Positions 61,101-64,000 of a stretch of 64,000 nucleotides of DNA are shown piece by piece (within the stretch, counting starts at the first letter, position 1; every line of letters begins with the position of its first letter). Below the pieces are notes generated by a model. It had not been told where the DNA came from. It was given only the letters and a program-made list of their open reading frames with translations, and made no database searches. The position numbers and the translations under genes were made by a program. Origin of the DNA: Hyperoodon ampullatus (taxonomy: Eukaryota > Chordata > Mammalia > Artiodactyla > Ziphiidae); contig OX457068.1 of NCBI GenBank assembly GCA_949752795.1, positions 54,712,516 through 54,776,515 of the forward strand, in the 5' to 3' direction.

Positions 61101-61926
61101 AGAGAAATGGAAATAAATACAAAAATAAACACATGGGACCTAATGAAACTTAAATGCTTTTGCACAGCAAAGGAAACCATAAACAAGACCAAAAGACAAC
61201 CCTCAGAATGGGAGAAAATATTTGCAAATGAAGCAACTGACAAAGCATTAATCTCCAAAATTTATAAGCAGCTCATGCAGCTCAATAACAAAAAAACAAA
61301 CAACCCAATCCAAAAATGGGCAGAAAACCTAAATAGACATTTCTCCACAGAAGATATACAGACTGCCAACAAACACATGAAAGGATGCTCAACATCTTTA
61401 CTCATTAGAGAAATGCAAATCAAAACTACAATGAGATAACATCTCACACCAGTCAGAATGGCCATCATCAAAAAATCTAGAAAAAAATAAATGCTGGAGA
61501 GGGTGTGGAAAAAAGGGAACCCTCTTGCACTGCTGGTGGGAATGTGAATTAGTACAGCCACTATGGAGAACGTTATGGAGGTTCCTTAAAAAACTACAAA
61601 TAGAACTACCATATGACCCAGCAATCCCACTACTAGGCATATACCCTGAGAAAACCATAATTCAAAAAGTGTCATGTACCAAAATATTCATAGCAGCCCT
61701 ATTTACAATAGCCCGGAGATGGAAACAACCTAAGTGTCCATCATCGGATGAATGGGTAAGGAAGATGTGGCACATATATACAATGGAATATTACTCAGCC
61801 ATAAAAAGAAATGAAATTGAGCTATTTGTAATGAGGTGGATGGTCCTAGAGTCTGTCATACAGAGTGAAGTAAGTCAGAAAGAGAAAGACAAATACTGTA
61901 TGCTGACACATATATATGGAATTTAA
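58108..61926 (+). pseudogene. LINE-1 ORF2 (endonuclease and reverse transcriptase), broken
   Basis: ORF2 protein nicks the target and copies L1 RNA into it. The start (58108) lies 58 bases after ORF1, and the deduced length of about 1,270 residues is normal. Endonuclease landmarks are N15 (TLNVNGLN), E42 (QETH), D144 (GDF), D204 (RIDH) and D228-H229 (SDH). The residue after GDF is Ile146 instead of the family's Asn. The reverse-transcriptase region has YRPISLMN, then D599 in SIDAEKAFD, and FADD at 60201-60212. The Cys-rich end (CWRGCG...HCWWEC) starts at 61492. A one-base deletion (59946-59949) puts motif A and FADD in different frames. A TAA at 61437 replaces a Tyr codon kept in the older copy. 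An extra A (61481-61487) shifts the last 145 or so codons. Open pieces: 58108-59964, about 59950-61439, and 61525-61926. Confidence 0.93.
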
Positions 61927-62279
61927 GAAAAAAAAAATGTCATGAAGAACATAGGGGTAAGACAGAAATAAAGACACAGACCTACTTGAGAATGGACTTG
62001 AAGATATGGGGAGGGGGAAGGGTAAGCTGTGACAAAGCGAAAGAGAGGCATGGACATATATACACTACCAAACGTAAGGTAGATAGCTAGTGGGAAGCAG
62101 CCGCAGAGCACAGGGAGATCAGCTGGGTGCTTTGTGACTGCCTGGAGGGGTGGGATGAGGATGGTGGGAGGGAGGGAGATTCATGATGGAAGGGATGTGG
62201 GAACATATGTATATGTATGACTGATTCACTTTGTTATAAAGCAGAATCTAATAAAAAAAAAGAATAATAATAATAAAAA
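61927..62279 (+). other. L1 3' UTR, poly(A) signal and tail
   Basis: The 3' UTR holds a G-rich segment (GGGG-T-GGG at 62147-62154, then three GGG runs at 62166-62176) and AATAAA at 62250-62255. The tail is short and interrupted by AAT units. The shorter L1 at 37429 is a copy of the second half of this segment. Confidence 0.85.
62147..62176 (+). other. G-rich segment with quadruplex potential
   Basis: Five runs of at least three G within 30 bases, one loop being 11 bases. G-rich 3' UTR segments are a known property of mammalian L1. Folding here is inferred. Confidence 0.5.
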
Positions 62280-62293
62280 AAGAAATTCCCACA
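62280..62293. repeat. L1 target-site duplication, right copy (14 bp)
   Basis: Exact match to 55636-55649, directly after the A-rich tail. Confidence 0.95.
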
Positions 62294-64000
62294 AACCACA
62301 ATTACAGAGACATAAAATCCTCCAGGAAAGAAACATTTGTCTCAGCAACCTGTTTATTACCATAGAGGAAACCCGAAGTGAGTTTCATAAACTTCTAAGT
62401 TGAGTCTCTTTTCTAAAGTGAATGGAAAACAGTAGTTAATCCTTATCTATCCTCAGCTCCTGGGAAGTCAGAAATTACAATGTTCATTTTAACAGGGCAA
62501 ACTGAGTGCACCTATGACCCGAATGTCATGTTAAGCCAAGAATTGACCTCTTTCTTGACCTGGGCCTTTGCATTTTCCTTCATGGCAAAAGGAGAATCTT
62601 CCAGACATCATTAAATATGATTTCTTCCTCCAACAGGTTTTCAATCTAAGCTATATTTTACTTAGAATCCACATGCAGGGGAAAGCAGAAGCTCAGTGTC
62701 CCACTAGAATTGAGCAATAATATTCAAATAAAAATTGGAAGTTGAAGATCTAATGATTAACAACAGATGGTTCAACTTGAATCCGATAAACAAGTTTTGT
62801 TGTTTGCTTTCCTTTCCCTCCTTATCCACTTGAACTTCATGTGAGCGTGCTTGCATGTAAAAGTGCTGGACCCTATGTCAGCAGCATGGATGGCTCACTT
62901 GATTGAAAGAAAGATTTTGTGACCCAGCTGGAATCTTTTCAACTTGAAACACACTTGATAGGCTGATGTAGAAAGCAAGTCCAAGTCCTGTAGCATTCCT
63001 GCTCTATTTGTTTTCTTTATTAGAGTTTAGTGACTATAGTGTCCCTTAATGTGCTCTGACAAAGCCTCTTTATCTGCTCATATTGCTGTTCTTTTTTGGT
63101 CTCCAGCCAGAGCATTTGCCTTCCTAAAATCACAAGCTCAAAGGGCATTTGTCATGCCTGCCTTGAATCTGCTCTCCTCTTCTTTGTATTCTATTTTAAA
63201 GAAGAACTTGAGGATGGTCTATGAAGAATACCACACTAGAGAATATGATGAGCATTGGAATTCTGTATCACAGAACACCATAAGCATAATAGACAAGTTC
63301 ATGTGGTCCCCAAAGTGTAGCTCCTGGGAAGCAGATAATTTTTAGACTTTTTGTCACTATGTATGGTGGGTATATCTTTTATACTTGCATAATGACTTAT
63401 CTCTCAAAGCATGTATATAAAATATTTCTGATGTTATTTTATGTGTCATCCATTACTATATCCTTAATCTCCAAATGAGTGGGAGGAAGGAGGTTGCAGA
63501 AAGTGCAGTTAATTAAAAAAAAAGTCCTATTATTAGTTAATCAGTTACACAAAAGTCCAGAAGACCATGAAGGACAATTCTTTACCAAACTTTATTATTA
63601 CACTCTATAACTCCCTTAAGTGAGAAATCTGCAGAGGGACATTTTGCTTTATTTAGATGAACCTATGTCTTAGTCTATTTAGCTTAAAAAGGGTGACCTG
63701 AGCCTCATTTCAAACCTTCGAATTGCCCACTGGTCACACATGTAGAGCCCCTCAGGGTCTCTCTCCACATTATAGAGGCTTCCTCAATTCATTACTTATC
63801 CACAGGACAAGGAAGGTTTTCAAACTCCTCTTTTGGTTCTTTCTTTTTGCTTCCATGGATTTCAGCCCTGACTGTCAGGAATTTATTCACAAAAGGATTT
63901 TTTCCCTATAAACCATGATGGTGCGTGAGGCCAAAGAATGATGAGAACTGAAGCTTTCTCTGTCTAGACTCATATCATAACAAGTATGAAATAATAAATA
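62294..64000. other. Unique sequence, no gene seen
   Basis: No gene, RNA gene or named repeat. A 98-codon plus-strand open stretch at 63049-63345 has no recognisable domain, no splice-site context and no CpG island. The block continues the pre-insertion locus upstream of 55636. Confidence 0.45.

Larger units (their letters stand above)
55650..62279 (+). mobile_element. Full-length LINE-1, relatively young, inactivated
   Basis: The element is 6.63 kb from 'gacttccgggtaagatgg' to an A-rich tail. It has a CpG-rich 5' UTR (55650-57134), ORF1 (57135-58049), a 58-base spacer, ORF2 (58108-61926), a 3' UTR and a tail, with 14-bp target-site duplications. Full length and exact duplications point to recent arrival. 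Lesions seen: a TGA in ORF1 (57498-57500); in ORF2 one lost A (59946-59949), a TAA (61437-61439) and one extra A (61481-61487); plus a missense at an endonuclease active-site position (58543-58545). It cannot mobilise itself. Confidence 0.95.

Noticed and set aside
63049..63345. 98-codon plus-strand open frame
   Set aside because: No family resemblance, no splice signals, length within chance in this composition.
1..64000. CRISPR arrays, operons, phage or plasmid features
   Set aside because: No regularly spaced repeats and no dense coding. The repeat families show a mammalian nuclear genome.

Overview
The window looks like mammalian nuclear DNA, most probably from a cetacean (whale or dolphin). 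The evidence is repeat content. Three tRNA-Glu-derived SINEs of the CHR type are present (13.2, 34.0 and 51.8-52.1 kb, all on the minus strand), together with LINE-1 copies of the even-toed-ungulate/whale lineage and old placental repeats (L2, MIR, MER5A, ancient L1M, a MaLR-like LTR). I saw no ruminant BovB or pig PRE-1 sequence. Species cannot be fixed by eye. I found no convincing host protein-coding exon, no tRNA or rRNA gene, no CRISPR array and no operon-like structure. The window reads as intergenic or deep intronic DNA.

Layout: 0-18 kb is AT-rich unique sequence with L2 fragments (3.2, 6.2-7.1, 9.2-9.7, 15.9 kb), MIR relics, an ancient L1 3' end (9.9-10.3 kb), a MaLR-like LTR (10.4-10.8 kb) and a CHR SINE with a clear 13-bp target-site duplication (13.15-13.37 kb). 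From 18.08 to 25.13 kb lies an old, decayed but nearly full-length LINE-1 on the plus strand. From 25 to 43 kb there is mostly unique sequence with MIR and L2 relics, a second CHR SINE (34.0 kb) and a short L1 3' end (37.4-37.7 kb). From 43.58 to 45.15 kb lies a 5'-truncated L1 on the minus strand. From 46.7 to 49.5 kb there is an L2 block, a MIR and an ancient L1, all minus. A third CHR SINE lies at 51.75-52.08 kb and a MER5A-like DNA transposon relic at 53.5-53.7 kb.

The centrepiece is 55,650-62,279: a full-length, relatively young LINE-1 of about 6.6 kb. It has a CpG-rich 5' UTR, ORF1, ORF2, a 3' UTR and a tail, and is flanked by identical 14-bp target-site duplications. It is dead by only a few lesions: one stop codon in ORF1 and, in ORF2, a one-base deletion, a stop codon, a one-base insertion and a replaced endonuclease active-site residue. 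Comparison with the older copy at 18-25 kb, which keeps the ancestral base at several of these sites, shows which changes are private.

There is no gene network to describe. The two L1 proteins (an RNA-binding chaperone and an endonuclease/reverse transcriptase) would have worked together on their own RNA, and the SINEs probably used the same machinery. I did not find an undescribed biological system. The better leads are an ETS-plus-YY1 motif pair at the L1 start, a structural difference between the two L1 5' UTRs, a 22-bp perfect palindrome beside the MER5A relic, and two anonymous open stretches.
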